From positions 62,001-126,000 of the forward strand of contig NZ_NPJH01000030.1 of the NCBI RefSeq assembly GCF_002251365.1: 64,000 nucleotides of DNA, written 5' to 3'. Source of the stretch: Prevotella sp. P3-122 (lineage in GTDB: Bacteria; Bacteroidota; Bacteroidia; Bacteroidales; Bacteroidaceae). Every line of letters starts with the position of its first letter. Position 1 is the first letter of the stretch. Below, piece by piece: positions 42,167 to 51,845 of the stretch. A program made the translations under genes and the position numbers. Under the pieces are notes generated by a model. The model made no database searches. It was given only the letters and a program-made list of their open reading frames with translations, and was not told the origin of the DNA.

Positions 42167-43015
42167 TCAGCAGGCCTTGAAGCTCATGTCGAGACCCTTG
42201 ACAGAATGTGTCAATGCGCCAACACTGATGAAGTCTACACCCTGCTCGGCATAGTCGCGGATAGTGTCGTAGGTTATTCCCCCACTCGACTCTGTCTCGT
42301 AGCGTCCGGCAATAATGTCTACAGCCTTCTTGGTATCGCTGACGGAGAAGTTGTCAAGCATTATACGGTTGACACCTCCGTGGGTAAGCACCTGGTTGAG
42401 CTCGTCGAAGTTACGTACCTCAATCTCTATCTTCAGGTCAAGGCCCTTCTCCTGCAGATAGGCATGGCATCTGTCAATGGCATTGGTGATGCCTCCGGCA
42501 AAGTCAACATGGTTGTCCTTGAGGAGTATCATGTCGAAGAGTCCTATGCGGTGGTTTACTCCTCCACCAATCTTCACTGCCTGCTTCTCAAGCATGCGCA
42601 GTCCAGGAGTGGTTTTGCGGGTATCGAGAATGCGAGTGTTGGTACCTTTTAGTCGTTCCACATATCTGTTGGTCATTGTGGCGATACCGCTCATCCTTTG
42701 CATGATGTTCAGCATCAGACGCTCCGTCTGGAGCAGCGAGCGTGTCTTGCCGGTCACTACCATTGCGACGTCTCCAACCTTCACATGTGCTCCGTCACCA
42801 ATGAGGACTTCCACCTGCATGGTTGGGTCGAAACGGTTGAATACCTTCTTAGCTACTTCCACACCTGCAAGGATGCCTTCTTCCTTTATCAGGAGATGGC
42901 TCTTGCCCATGGCTGTCTCGGGAATGCAACATAGCGTTGTATGGTCCCCATCACCTATATCCTCAGCAAAAGCAAGGTCTATGAGGCGGTCTTCCAATTC
43001 GTTTACTGATAACAT
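42167..43015 (-). CDS. nadC: Nicotinate-nucleotide diphosphorylase (carboxylating)
   Basis: A 282-aa quinolinate phosphoribosyltransferase of NAD synthesis. Visible are the opening AFAEDIGDGDHTTL, LNIMQRMSGIATMT, the active-site ILDTRKTTPGLRMLEK, HRIGLFDMILLKDNH and MLDNFSV, all family landmarks. It has normal length and no signal peptide. nadA and nadB are not in the window. Confidence 0.95.
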   Translation of the reverse strand: MLSVNELEDRLIDLAFAEDIGDGDHTTLCCIPETAMGKSHLLIKEEGILAGVEVAKKVFNRFDPTMQVEVLIGDGAHVKVGDVAMVVTGKTRSLLQTERLMLNIMQRMSGIATMTNRYVERLKGTNTRILDTRKTTPGLRMLEKQAVKIGGGVNHRIGLFDMILLKDNHVDFAGGITNAIDRCHAYLQEKGLDLKIEIEVRNFDELNQVLTHGGVNRIMLDNFSVSDTKKAVDIIAGRYETESSGGITYDTIRDYAEQGVDFISVGALTHSVKGLDMSFKAC

Positions 43016-43069
43016 AATAATTATATTTTTCTAAAGTATTTCTTTTAAGCGTATCGTTATCTGGCTTGC

Positions 43070-44113
43070 TTATCTCTGCATTTGCTGCACGTTCTCCATT
43101 TTCCTTGGCGTTGTCATCTCCAGCTTAGCATCAGCAGGTATTCGCCTGAACATCCTGTTGCCATGTGATGGTGGCAACATCCTGTCCTTTGCCTCAAGTC
43201 TGATTGGCTCTTTACCCATAGGCCCAGCAGGCATGGAGTTGCCGGAAGGCCGCTGTTCCAAGGAGTCTTTCCGCACCCTTGTCCGCTCAGCACTATCTTT
43301 GTCTGCCTGCTGTACGGATGATGGTGATTTTTTCACTGCGCGCAGTCTTACAAGGTGTATGTCATAAACAGACATCAGCTTCAGGGTTGTCGACTTGCTG
43401 CCAATACCGCTTCCAGAGTTGAGCAGGAAATATCCCTTTACCTCCTTCACCTTAAGGTTTCCATCGTTGTTTATCCTCATGCTGTAGGATGAAGAGGAGG
43501 ATATGCGTATGAACTGGCTTGTAACACTGTCATTCGCATATTTCGCAACAAGTACCGCTACGCCGTCACGCATGCCGTCCTGATAAATGAAGTTTGTACG
43601 GAAAGACAGTACGAAACTGTCGCCAGCACGGTATGAACTGTCGGCAACAATACTATAAGAATACACGCTATACGGAGCAATGGGCATGAGTACAATAGCC
43701 TTGTTGCCATTCCACAAGTTGGTAGTATCTCCATTGTCCGATGCTCCGCTAAACTTGTTTATGTCGCTCTCGGAGGCTCCAAGTGCTATGGCTTCGTCGT
43801 GGAGCCTGTCTGCCAGAGACTCGTATATGTCGTGTAGACGCTCGGTATGACGCATGTAGTATACCATTGACGAGTCGAACTCAGCACTGGTGACACCGTG
43901 CTTTCTCAACGCTGACTCACGGTATAGCACCTGATAATAGCCATAGTTGTCCGTCTGGGCTGCCATGGCGTCAGCCAGATGGTAGTCAAAGAGTACATCC
44001 TCCATCTCGTCGGGTTGCAGGAAATCGCTTGGTACCGACGGCTTACAACCCGAAAAGACGAGTATCAGAAGGACAACTACTACCGCTATACTATTATTTG
44101 TCCTGTTCGTCAT
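43070..44113 (-). CDS. DUF4296 lipoprotein
   Basis: A 347-aa lipoprotein: an N-terminal hydrophobic helix ending in FSGC (Cys23). The DUF4296 region is about residues 30-120 (EMEDVLFDYHLADAMAAQTD, ALRKHGVTSAEFDSSMVYYM). The C-terminal half is Bacteroidales-specific, and the last ~70 residues are Pro/Arg/Lys-rich, probably disordered. The function is unknown. It overlaps lspA by 20 bp, the usual dksA-like, lspA, DUF4296 order in this group. Confidence 0.8.
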   Translation of the reverse strand: MTNRTNNSIAVVVVLLILVFSGCKPSVPSDFLQPDEMEDVLFDYHLADAMAAQTDNYGYYQVLYRESALRKHGVTSAEFDSSMVYYMRHTERLHDIYESLADRLHDEAIALGASESDINKFSGASDNGDTTNLWNGNKAIVLMPIAPYSVYSYSIVADSSYRAGDSFVLSFRTNFIYQDGMRDGVAVLVAKYANDSVTSQFIRISSSSSYSMRINNDGNLKVKEVKGYFLLNSGSGIGSKSTTLKLMSVYDIHLVRLRAVKKSPSSVQQADKDSAERTRVRKDSLEQRPSGNSMPAGPMGKEPIRLEAKDRMLPPSHGNRMFRRIPADAKLEMTTPRKMENVQQMQR

Positions 44114-44780
44114 CAGAAACAGTCTCCTTACTTGTTACCTTTAATTGCAGTCCACGTCTGAACGTATCGCCGATGCCCTCCATATCCTTGCGACAGAACA
44201 GCAGCATCAGCACTACACCAACACTGATGCACGCATCAGCGAAGTTGAATACCGGGGAGAAGAATATGAACTCCTCGCCTCCGAAGAACGGTACCCATTG
44301 GGGCCAAGTGGTTACTATCAGCGGGAAGTAGAACATGTCTACGACCTTGCCCATCAGGAAGTCTGCATACCCCGTGCCAAAGGGCACAAAATAGGAGACA
44401 TAGAATGGTGACGAGGCATTGAAGATGAGTCCATAGAACATACAGTCAATAACATTGCCTGCTGCCCCAGCCACTATCATGGCCAACAGGGCAATGTAGA
44501 GCGTGCGCCCCTTTTCCCGGACAACAAGGTGGATGTACCATCCGATGACCGATATAGCCACCAGACGGAGAACGCTCAACAATATCTTGGGCATGAACGA
44601 CATACCGTATGCCATACCCTTGTTCTCGATAAAATTGATATAAAACCAGTCTGTAAGACGTATGGACTCGCCAAGACACATTGATGTTTTCACCTCTATC
44701 TTTATGATCTGGTCAATTGCAAGAATAGCGATGACTATTATCCAGGCGAGCCTACCGTCAGTCATTTGTGCCTTCTTCAT
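44094..44780 (-). CDS. lspA: Lipoprotein signal peptidase
   Basis: A 228-aa inner-membrane aspartyl peptidase with four membrane helices. The catalytic Asp pair is in GAAGNVIDCMFYG and FNFADACISVG, and LAIDQIIKIEV near the N-terminus is also conserved. It removes signal peptides from diacylated prolipoproteins, which are abundant here. It is longer than the ~165 residues of E. coli LspA because of a C-terminal extension and a longer central loop, as is usual in Bacteroidetes. ATGA overlap with the upstream gene. Confidence 0.93.
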   Translation of the reverse strand: MKKAQMTDGRLAWIIVIAILAIDQIIKIEVKTSMCLGESIRLTDWFYINFIENKGMAYGMSFMPKILLSVLRLVAISVIGWYIHLVVREKGRTLYIALLAMIVAGAAGNVIDCMFYGLIFNASSPFYVSYFVPFGTGYADFLMGKVVDMFYFPLIVTTWPQWVPFFGGEEFIFFSPVFNFADACISVGVVLMLLFCRKDMEGIGDTFRRGLQLKVTSKETVSDDEQDK

Positions 44781-45157
44781 TTCTTTCTGGCGTTCTTCGA
44801 TGCAACACTCAGCGTAGCATGAGGAACTATGCGCAGACGCTCCTTTGGTATCAGCTCACCCGTGAGTCTGTCGATGCCGTAGGTTTTGTTGTCAATTCTC
44901 ATGAGCGCTGCCTCAAGTGCGATGATGAACTTCTGCTGCCGCTGCGCCATCTGCACCAATTCCTCCTTGGTCTGTCCTGTGCTGCCCTCCTCAAGTGCCT
45001 TATAGGTGGGTGAGGTATCGACAACATCATTGCTGTTGGCATTGGTTAGCTGCTTCATCATGTCCTCGTAGTCAAGGCGTGCCAACCTCAGCTTCTCATT
45101 GATGATTTGACGGAACTCTTCCAGTTCCTCGTCTGTGTAACGTGTTTTTTCTGCCAT
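44777..45157 (-). CDS. TraR/DksA-family protein lacking the zinc cysteines
   Basis: A 126-aa protein with a coiled-coil N-terminal half (DEELEEFRQIINEKLRLARL ...) and the DksA-type end TYGIDRLTGELIPKERLRIV, PHATLS. In the family the motif is YGxC...; here Asp takes the place of Cys and there is no cysteine in the protein, so no zinc site can form. Bacteroidetes DksA-like proteins usually keep a single Cys at this point. It probably still binds the RNA polymerase secondary channel. It heads the dksA-lspA-DUF4296 run. Confidence 0.85.
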   Translation of the reverse strand: MAEKTRYTDEELEEFRQIINEKLRLARLDYEDMMKQLTNANSNDVVDTSPTYKALEEGSTGQTKEELVQMAQRQQKFIIALEAALMRIDNKTYGIDRLTGELIPKERLRIVPHATLSVASKNARKK

Positions 45158-45181
45158 AGCTGTATATATTTAAGATGTGTG

Positions 45182-45220
45182 ATGGTACGGGGGCGTGTAT
45201 CAATGGCTCCCCCGTACCAT
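45182..45220 (-). terminator. Terminator of ileS
   Basis: ATGGTACGGGGG (45182-45193) and CCCCCGTACCAT (45209-45220) form a perfect 12-bp stem only 6 bp after the ileS stop. It separates ileS from the downstream dksA-like gene on the same strand. Confidence 0.75.
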
Positions 45221-45225
45221 GATAA

Positions 45226-48200
45226 TTATACTTTCTCAATAGTGATATTAACATCAAATTTCTCTATGACTCCATCGTTATCAGCAATGGTTATGTCATC
45301 GGCAAGAACCTGTCCCTTGATATACTCACCATACATAGCCAGGGCGGCGTTTGTCTGCTCGTTAGGCGCAATGACAACCTTTATGCGGTCGGTAATCTCC
45401 AGTCCGCTGTCCTTGCGCAGGTTCTGTATACGGTTGATAATCTCGCGGGCCATACCCTCGTTGATAAGCTCATCGCTAAGCTCAACCTCAAGGGCAACGG
45501 TAAGATTGCCCTCGTTGCTCACCAGCCAGCCGGGAATGTCCTCACTGATGATGTCAACGTCTGCCGCATCAACAACAACGTCCTGTCCGTCCACCTGTAT
45601 GGTCAGTGAGCCAGAGGTCTCGAGAAGTGAGATCTGCTTCTGGTCGAGAGTCGCCATCTGGGCAGCAACACCCTTCATCAGCTTACCATACTTCTTGCCC
45701 ATGGTGCGGAAGTTGCACTTAACGGACTTAACAAGTATATCCTCACCCTCGACGAACTTCAGTTCCTTGACGTTTACCTCGCTCATAATGAGGTCCTTGA
45801 CGGCCTCGATATGGTTCTTCTGCTCTACCGAAACTGTAGGAATCATTATCTGCTGCAGCGGCTGTCTCACCTTGATGTTCACCTTGCGGCGCAGGGCCAG
45901 CGTCATAGATGTAATCTTCTGTGCCACCTCCATGCGTGCCTCGAGGTCGGTATTGATGAACGAAGCATCGGCAACGGGGAACTTCTCAAGATGAACGCTC
46001 AGCAGCTCTCCGCCAAGGTCGTGATAGAGCTGGTCAGTGAAGAATGGAGCCAAAGGAGCCAGCAGTTTTGACACTGTCATCAGGCAGGTGTAGAGTGTCT
46101 GATATGCCGACAGCTTGTCCTCGCTCATTTCCTTACCCCAGAAACGCTTGCGGTTTAGGCGGACATACCAGTTGGACAGGTTGTCGTTGACGAAATTGTC
46201 TATGAGCCTTCCTGCGCGTGTCGGGTCGTAGCCGTCCATTTCTGCCTCCACCTTATTAATAAGTGTGTGCAGGCAAGACAATATCCATCGGTCTATCTCC
46301 GGACGCTTGCTGAACTCCACTTGTGGAGCATCGATATCAAAATTGTCCACATTGGCGTAGAGAGCGAAGAAGCTGTACGTATTATATAATGTACCGAAGA
46401 GCTTGCGGCGAACCTCATCCACGCCATTGGCGTCAAACTTCAGGTTGTCCCATGGCTCGGAGTTGGTCATCATGTAGAAGCGCACGGCATCTGCACCATA
46501 GGTATGTATCATGTCGAATGGATTGACAACATTACCTTTGTGTTTGCTCATCTTGTCGCCCTTGGAATCGAGAACGAGACCCGTAGAGATGACGTTCTTG
46601 AACGCTACGGAGTCGAACACCATCGTAGCGATGGCATGCAGTGTAAAGAACCATCCGCGTGTCTGGTCCACTCCCTCGTTAATGAAGTCGGCAGGGAATG
46701 CCTTGCCCTCGTCAATCTTCTCGCGGTTCTCGAAAGGATAGTGTATCTGGGCATATGGCATCGAGCCTGAGTCGAACCACACATCAATGAGGTCGCTCTC
46801 GCGCTTCATTGGCTTGCCGGTCTTGCTGACGAGCACGATGTTGTCGACGTACGGGCGATGGATGTCTATGCGGTCGTAGTTCTCCTGCGAATAGTCACCA
46901 GGCACGAAGCCACGGTCTTTAAGAGGATTTGAAGCCATGATACCAGCTTCCACCGCCTTGTCTATCTCGGCATATAGCTGCTCCAAAGAGCCAATGCATA
47001 TCTCCTCGCCGTCCTCGTCACGCCATATTGGCAGTGGAGTACCCCAGAAACGTGAGCGCGACAGGTTCCAGTCGTTGAGGTTCTCGAGCCAGTTGCCGAA
47101 GCGTCCGGTACCTGTTGACATTGGCTGCCAGTTTATTGTCTTGTTGAGTTCCACCATACGCTCCTTCATTGCGGTAGAGCGGATGAACCACGAGTCGAGA
47201 GGATAATAGAGTATCGGCTTGTCCGTGCGCCAGCAATGCGGGTAGTTGTGTACGTGCTTCTCTATCTTGAATGCCGTACCCTCGGCCTTCATCTCCATGC
47301 AGATGACGATGTTCAGGTCCTCAGCCTTTTCTGAGGCCTTCACATCCCACTTGCCGTCGGGATTGAACTGCGGGTCGTAAGCGTTCTTCACATAGTCGCC
47401 GGCATGATGGCTGTAAGCATCCTTGCTTAGGCACTTTGCCACAAAGTTGGCGTCAAGGTCAGCTATCTCATAATACTTGCCCTGAAGGTCAACCATTGGC
47501 CTTGTCTCACCCTTCTTGTCGATAAGGAAGAGTGACGGTATTTTGGCATCCTTTGCCACCTTTGCATCGTCGGCACCGAAGGTTGGAGCAATATGTACGA
47601 TACCCGTACCATCCTCTGTGGTAACATAGTCGCCAAGGATTACCCTGAATGCGCAGTCGGCCATTTCAACGAACTTATCCTTGCCGTTCTCAGCCACAAA
47701 CACCTTGTCAGGATTGCCCTGCGCATATTCAGCGACAAATGCTGGTGCGTTGTTGTCGACCTTTGCGCATGGCTTCACCCACGGCATGAGCTGTGCGAAA
47801 CGCAGTCCCTCAAGGTCGGTACCCTTATATCGGCCAACAATCTTGTAAGGCACGAACTTCTTTCCCTTCTCGTACGCTGGCAATGGCTCGTCGTCGGTGA
47901 GAAGGCCTTCTGGTGAGAGGTATGCGTTGATGCGGCTCTCAGCCATTACGACCGTTATTGGCTCGCCGGTATATGAGTTGTATGTCTCTATGGCCACATA
48001 ATCGATGTTGGGGCCAACGCACAGGGCAACGTTTGAGGGCAGGGTCCATGGAGTTGTTGTCCAGGCCACGAAGTATGGCGTTCCCCACCTTGTCCACTCC
48101 TCCTTCGGGTTTACGGCCTTGAAGAGAGCCGTAACGGTAGTGTCCTTCACGTCACGGTAGCAGCCGGGCTGGTTAAGCTCGTGGCTGGACAGTCCGGTAC

Positions 48201-48783
48201 CTGCGCCTGGGGAGTAAGGCTGTATGGTATAGCCTTTATAGAGGAGTCCCTTGTTATAGAGCTGGCTCAGCAGCCACCACAACGTCTCCATATACTTGTT
48301 GTCGTATGTGATGTAGGGGTTGTCGAGGTCAACGAAATATCCCATCTCCTCAGTAAGCTGCCTCCATTCGGCAGTAAACTTCATCACGTTCTCACGGCAT
48401 TTGGCATTGTAGTCCTCGGTACTTATGTACTTGTCCGAGTTCTTGTTGTCGATATCCTTCTTTGTGATGCCAAGCTCCTTCTCCACTCCAAGCTCAACGG
48501 GCAGTCCGTGGGTGTCCCATCCGGCCTTGCGGTGAACCTGGAACCCCTTCATGGTCTTATATCTGTTGAATGTATCCTTAATGGAGCGTGCGAGAACGTG
48601 GTGGATGCCGGGATGGCCGTTTGCAGAAGGAGGTCCCTCGAAGAATATGAACTGCGGGCATCCTTCTCTTTCATCAATACTTTTATGGAAGATATCATTC
48701 TTCTCCCATTCCTTAAGAACTTCTTTGTTAGTAGCGGTCAAATCCAATCCGCTATGTTCGGCAAACTTCTTAGCCATTCTCAA
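45226..48783 (-). CDS. ileS: Isoleucyl-tRNA synthetase
   Basis: A 1,185-aa class I aminoacyl-tRNA synthetase. The HIGH-type signature is in SANGHPGIHHVLARSIKD (about residue 54 on), editing-domain landmarks are present (GTGIVHIAPTFGADD), and KMSKHKGN lies at 744-751. It is the long, eukaryote-like IleRS found in Bacteroidetes. Starts at 48783 or 48777 are both possible. It has its own consensus promoter and terminator. Long plus-strand open frames across it are shadows. Confidence 0.95.
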   Translation of the reverse strand: MRMAKKFAEHSGLDLTATNKEVLKEWEKNDIFHKSIDEREGCPQFIFFEGPPSANGHPGIHHVLARSIKDTFNRYKTMKGFQVHRKAGWDTHGLPVELGVEKELGITKKDIDNKNSDKYISTEDYNAKCRENVMKFTAEWRQLTEEMGYFVDLDNPYITYDNKYMETLWWLLSQLYNKGLLYKGYTIQPYSPGAGTGLSSHELNQPGCYRDVKDTTVTALFKAVNPKEEWTRWGTPYFVAWTTTPWTLPSNVALCVGPNIDYVAIETYNSYTGEPITVVMAESRINAYLSPEGLLTDDEPLPAYEKGKKFVPYKIVGRYKGTDLEGLRFAQLMPWVKPCAKVDNNAPAFVAEYAQGNPDKVFVAENGKDKFVEMADCAFRVILGDYVTTEDGTGIVHIAPTFGADDAKVAKDAKIPSLFLIDKKGETRPMVDLQGKYYEIADLDANFVAKCLSKDAYSHHAGDYVKNAYDPQFNPDGKWDVKASEKAEDLNIVICMEMKAEGTAFKIEKHVHNYPHCWRTDKPILYYPLDSWFIRSTAMKERMVELNKTINWQPMSTGTGRFGNWLENLNDWNLSRSRFWGTPLPIWRDEDGEEICIGSLEQLYAEIDKAVEAGIMASNPLKDRGFVPGDYSQENYDRIDIHRPYVDNIVLVSKTGKPMKRESDLIDVWFDSGSMPYAQIHYPFENREKIDEGKAFPADFINEGVDQTRGWFFTLHAIATMVFDSVAFKNVISTGLVLDSKGDKMSKHKGNVVNPFDMIHTYGADAVRFYMMTNSEPWDNLKFDANGVDEVRRKLFGTLYNTYSFFALYANVDNFDIDAPQVEFSKRPEIDRWILSCLHTLINKVEAEMDGYDPTRAGRLIDNFVNDNLSNWYVRLNRKRFWGKEMSEDKLSAYQTLYTCLMTVSKLLAPLAPFFTDQLYHDLGGELLSVHLEKFPVADASFINTDLEARMEVAQKITSMTLALRRKVNIKVRQPLQQIMIPTVSVEQKNHIEAVKDLIMSEVNVKELKFVEGEDILVKSVKCNFRTMGKKYGKLMKGVAAQMATLDQKQISLLETSGSLTIQVDGQDVVVDAADVDIISEDIPGWLVSNEGNLTVALEVELSDELINEGMAREIINRIQNLRKDSGLEITDRIKVVIAPNEQTNAALAMYGEYIKGQVLADDITIADNDGVIEKFDVNITIEKV

Positions 48784-48814
48784 CTTTATTTAGTAACGTT
48801 ATTAAAATAATGCG

Positions 48815-48845
48815 CAAAGGTAAATAAAAAAAACGTATTATCAAA
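48815..48845 (-). promoter_or_regulatory. Promoter of ileS
   Basis: On the minus strand TTTG (48845-48842), a 19-nt spacer and TACCTTTG (48822-48815) match the Bacteroidetes consensus exactly. The leader to the ATG is about 28 nt, too short for a T-box-like control element. Confidence 0.75.
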
Positions 48846-48890
48846 ATTATAGCAATATTCTTTTAATCTTTTTGCTAATGTCCTCAGACC

Positions 48891-49526
48891 TTATTCCTTC
48901 AGCTTTATGATGGGCAGGGAGATATGGTATCTTACCGCAAGGAACCTTATCGCACAAACGAGTACGAACACTACGAATGCCGTAAGGGCAAAATTGATGC
49001 CAAGCATAGTCATGCCCCAGTATACAAAACCACCGGCAACACTTGCAAGGGCATAAATCTCCTTGTGAAATATCACGGGCTCCTTGTTAAGAAGCACGTC
49101 ACGAATGACACCACCCGCCGAACCCGTAATGCAGCCCATGGCAATGGCTACCCAGAAAGGATGACCGCAGTCTATGGTCTTCTGAATACCGGCTATGGTA
49201 AAGAGAGCCAAGCCAAAGGTATCGAAGACAAACCATGCATTATCCAATTTTTTCAGATATTTTGAAAAAACAATTGTGAAGAAAAGAGCCGCAAAGGAGC
49301 AGGTCATATACATGGGAGTAGTCATCCAGAAAGGTGTAATACCGAGCATAACATCACGCACTGTTCCACCACCAATGGCGACAGCAAAACCACAGACAAA
49401 TCCTCCAAACCAGTCATACTGCTTTGATGCGGCATGCCTGATTCCGGATATGGCGAAAGCGAAGGTTCCCATTACCTCTATAATATAGAGAACCATGTTG
49501 ATGAAATGTTGATCCTGTGGTATCAT
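48891..49526 (-). CDS. Trimeric intracellular cation channel family (UPF0126/YadS) protein
   Basis: A 211-aa inner-membrane protein with about seven helices in two repeated halves. Each half has the family glycine motif (AISGIRHA...FGGFVCGFAVAIGGGTVRD and GLALFTIAGIQ...ITGSAGGVIRD). Bacterial members are homologous to TRIC potassium channels. It is 3 bp after the dehydrogenase gene, so they are cotranscribed. Confidence 0.9.
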   Translation of the reverse strand: MIPQDQHFINMVLYIIEVMGTFAFAISGIRHAASKQYDWFGGFVCGFAVAIGGGTVRDVMLGITPFWMTTPMYMTCSFAALFFTIVFSKYLKKLDNAWFVFDTFGLALFTIAGIQKTIDCGHPFWVAIAMGCITGSAGGVIRDVLLNKEPVIFHKEIYALASVAGGFVYWGMTMLGINFALTAFVVFVLVCAIRFLAVRYHISLPIIKLKE

Positions 49527-49529
49527 CTG

Positions 49530-50498
49530 TCAGCGTAACAAAATGTTGTTCACTACATTTACGGGTTTCCCATCAAGGAAAGCCTTAATATTGCCTGCGG
49601 CAATCTCAAGCAGTCGGCTACGTGCCTCAACAGTAGCCCAGGCTATGTGAGGAGTAATGAAAGCATTAGGCTCTGCGAAGAGCGGATTGTCTGCCGATGG
49701 TGGCTCCTCGTTCATAACGTCCGCTCCATATCCTGCCAATTTCCCTTCGTGAAGAGCCTGAGCCACAGCATATTCGTCAACCAACGGTCCACGCCCGGTA
49801 TTGATAAGTATGGCTCCATCTCGCATCTTTGCTAAAGTGTCAGCATTTATCATATTCTTTGTCTTCTCCGTAAGCGGGCAATGCAATGTGAGCACATCGC
49901 TAACAGCAAACAATCCGTCGAGGGTTGTCTTCTGTATTCCTGCAGGCAGGTCAGCGGAATTCTTGCTCGTATACGCGAATACGTCCATGCCGAAATCCTT
50001 TGCTATGGCAGCAACGTGCATACCGATATTTCCGAGTCCTACAATTCCTATCGTCTTACCCATAAGCTCATGCAGAGGCGAGTCCCAATAGCAAAAGTCC
50101 TGATTGTAGCTCCAACGTCCGTTACGGTTCTTTGAGGCATAGTGGTCCACCCTGTTTGTGATGCTAAGTATGAGCGCAAAAGTCATCTGCGCCACGCTTG
50201 CCGTGCTGTAAGCCGGTATGTTTGTCACGACTATACCACGACGAGAGGCTGCCTCAAGGTCAACAACGTTATATCCTGTCGCCATAACACCGATATACTT
50301 TAGCTTTGGCAACGAGTTGATAACATTCTCGTCAATTATTACTTTATTTACCAATATGATGTCAGCATCCTTGGCACGCTCAACAACCTCGTCGGGCGCT
50401 GTCCTTGGATAAACTACAAATTCTCCCAATTCTTCAAAAGCCGAGTAGCTCAAGTCACCAGGATTAGCTGCGTATCCGTCTAATTCTACAATTTTCAT
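49530..50498 (-). CDS. D-2-hydroxyacid dehydrogenase (glycerate dehydrogenase/hydroxypyruvate reductase-like)
   Basis: A 322-aa NAD-dependent enzyme. The dinucleotide motif is TIGIVGLGNIGMHVA (about residue 147), followed by the substrate Arg in LINTGRGPLVDE, a Glu in MNEEPP and the catalytic His in TPHIAWAT. It is closest in pattern to glycerate dehydrogenases. It reduces 2-oxoacids such as hydroxypyruvate, but the exact substrate is not certain. It sits 32 bp after rarA. Confidence 0.9.
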   Translation of the reverse strand: MKIVELDGYAANPGDLSYSAFEELGEFVVYPRTAPDEVVERAKDADIILVNKVIIDENVINSLPKLKYIGVMATGYNVVDLEAASRRGIVVTNIPAYSTASVAQMTFALILSITNRVDHYASKNRNGRWSYNQDFCYWDSPLHELMGKTIGIVGLGNIGMHVAAIAKDFGMDVFAYTSKNSADLPAGIQKTTLDGLFAVSDVLTLHCPLTEKTKNMINADTLAKMRDGAILINTGRGPLVDEYAVAQALHEGKLAGYGADVMNEEPPSADNPLFAEPNAFITPHIAWATVEARSRLLEIAAGNIKAFLDGKPVNVVNNILLR

Positions 50499-50530
50499 TA
50501 TCCTATCAAATTAAATACTAAACAATAAAA

Positions 50531-51802
50531 CTATTCATATCTCTTCCCCCAGCAGCCCGTCATATATTTATATAGCTTTTCCTCTGCCGGAGAGTGCTGT
50601 ATGTTCCAGAACCGCTCTCCTTGCAGCTCATCGGGCAAATACTGCTGCTCCACAAAATGCCCTGGATAGTCGTGGCTGTACTTATATCCGTCATGGTATC
50701 CCAGGCTTGCCATTAGCTCTGTGGGAGCATTCCGTATGTGAAGCGGCACAGGCAGGTTGCCTGTTGCCCTTACCTTGGCCAATGCTGCATCTATGGCCAG
50801 GTATGCCGAATTGCTCTTTGGGCTTGCCGCCAGATACACCACGGCTTCGGCAAGTGGTATGCGTCCTTCCGGCCACCCCAGCTTGTTTACCGCATCAAAG
50901 GCGGCGTTGGCAAGAAGAAGTGCGTTGGGATTTGCAAGTCCCACGTCCTCTGCAGCCGAGATTACAATCCTGCGGGCAATGAACTTAGGATCTTCACCAC
51001 CCTCTATCATCCTTGCCATCCAGTAAAGGGCCGCATCAGGGTCGCTGCCTCTTATGCTCTTTATGAATGCCGATATAATGTCGTAGTGCATCTCCCCGTC
51101 CTTGTCGTAAGCCAACGGATTTTGCTGCAGACGTTCCTTCACGGTATCGTCATTGATAACCACCTGCTCACAGGTGTCCGCTCCGACGACAAGTTCCAAG
51201 ATGTTGAGCAGCTTGCGCGCATCACCACCACTATATCTTATCAGCGCATCAGTCTGCTCCAAGCGAATGTTCCGCTTGGTGAGCTCTGGGTCTGTGGTGA
51301 CGGCACGTTGTATAAGCGACAGCAGGTCGTCTTTGTCGAGCGACTTTAGGACATACAGCTGGCAACGGGACAGCAGCGGACGGATTACCTCGAACGAGGG
51401 ATTTTCAGTCGTCGCTCCTATCAGCGTGACAACGCCCTTCTCTACAGCTCCAAGAAGCGAGTCCTGCTGTGACTTAGAGAAACGGTGGATCTCATCAATG
51501 AAGAGTATTGGCGATGCTGAATTGAAGAAACGTCCCTTGCGGGCGCGCTCAATCACCTCGCGTACATCCTTCACTCCACTCGTCACGGCGCTCAGCGTAA
51601 AGAATGGAGTCTCAAGACGGTTGGCAATTATCTGTGCCAGAGTTGTCTTGCCTACACCTGGGGGACCCCAAAGTATGAACGAGGAAATGTGCCCGGAATC
51701 TATCATCTTACGCAACACACCACCCTCGCCTACCAAATGACGCTGGCCGACATAATCGTCGAGCGTCCTGGGCCTCATACGTTCTGCTAATGGTTCACTC
51801 AT
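50531..51802 (-). CDS. rarA: Replication-associated recombination protein A (MgsA/RarA AAA+ ATPase)
   Basis: A 423-aa clamp-loader-like ATPase. The start MSEPLAERMRPRTLDDYVGQ is the usual one; the Walker A is GPPGVGKTT, Walker B is ILFIDEIHRF, and later come SRCQLYVLKSL and the C-terminal YSHDYPGHFVEQQYLPD of the family. It acts at stalled replication forks. The open frame begins at 51844, but a promoter (TACCTTTG, 51817-51810) lies within that extension, so the shorter start is correct; the mRNA would have almost no leader. Confidence 0.93.
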   Translation of the reverse strand: MSEPLAERMRPRTLDDYVGQRHLVGEGGVLRKMIDSGHISSFILWGPPGVGKTTLAQIIANRLETPFFTLSAVTSGVKDVREVIERARKGRFFNSASPILFIDEIHRFSKSQQDSLLGAVEKGVVTLIGATTENPSFEVIRPLLSRCQLYVLKSLDKDDLLSLIQRAVTTDPELTKRNIRLEQTDALIRYSGGDARKLLNILELVVGADTCEQVVINDDTVKERLQQNPLAYDKDGEMHYDIISAFIKSIRGSDPDAALYWMARMIEGGEDPKFIARRIVISAAEDVGLANPNALLLANAAFDAVNKLGWPEGRIPLAEAVVYLAASPKSNSAYLAIDAALAKVRATGNLPVPLHIRNAPTELMASLGYHDGYKYSHDYPGHFVEQQYLPDELQGERFWNIQHSPAEEKLYKYMTGCWGKRYE

Positions 51803-51809
51803 ATTGTTG

Positions 51810-51817
51810 CAAAGGTA
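51810..51817 (-). promoter_or_regulatory. -7 box immediately before rarA
   Basis: TACCTTTG on the minus strand ends 7 nt before the ATG at 51802. A TTTG is 16 nt upstream (51837-51834), closer than usual. If used, transcription would start at or next to the start codon. Confidence 0.5.
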
Positions 51818-51845
51818 ACAATTTTCCGTATTGCAAAGAAACATT

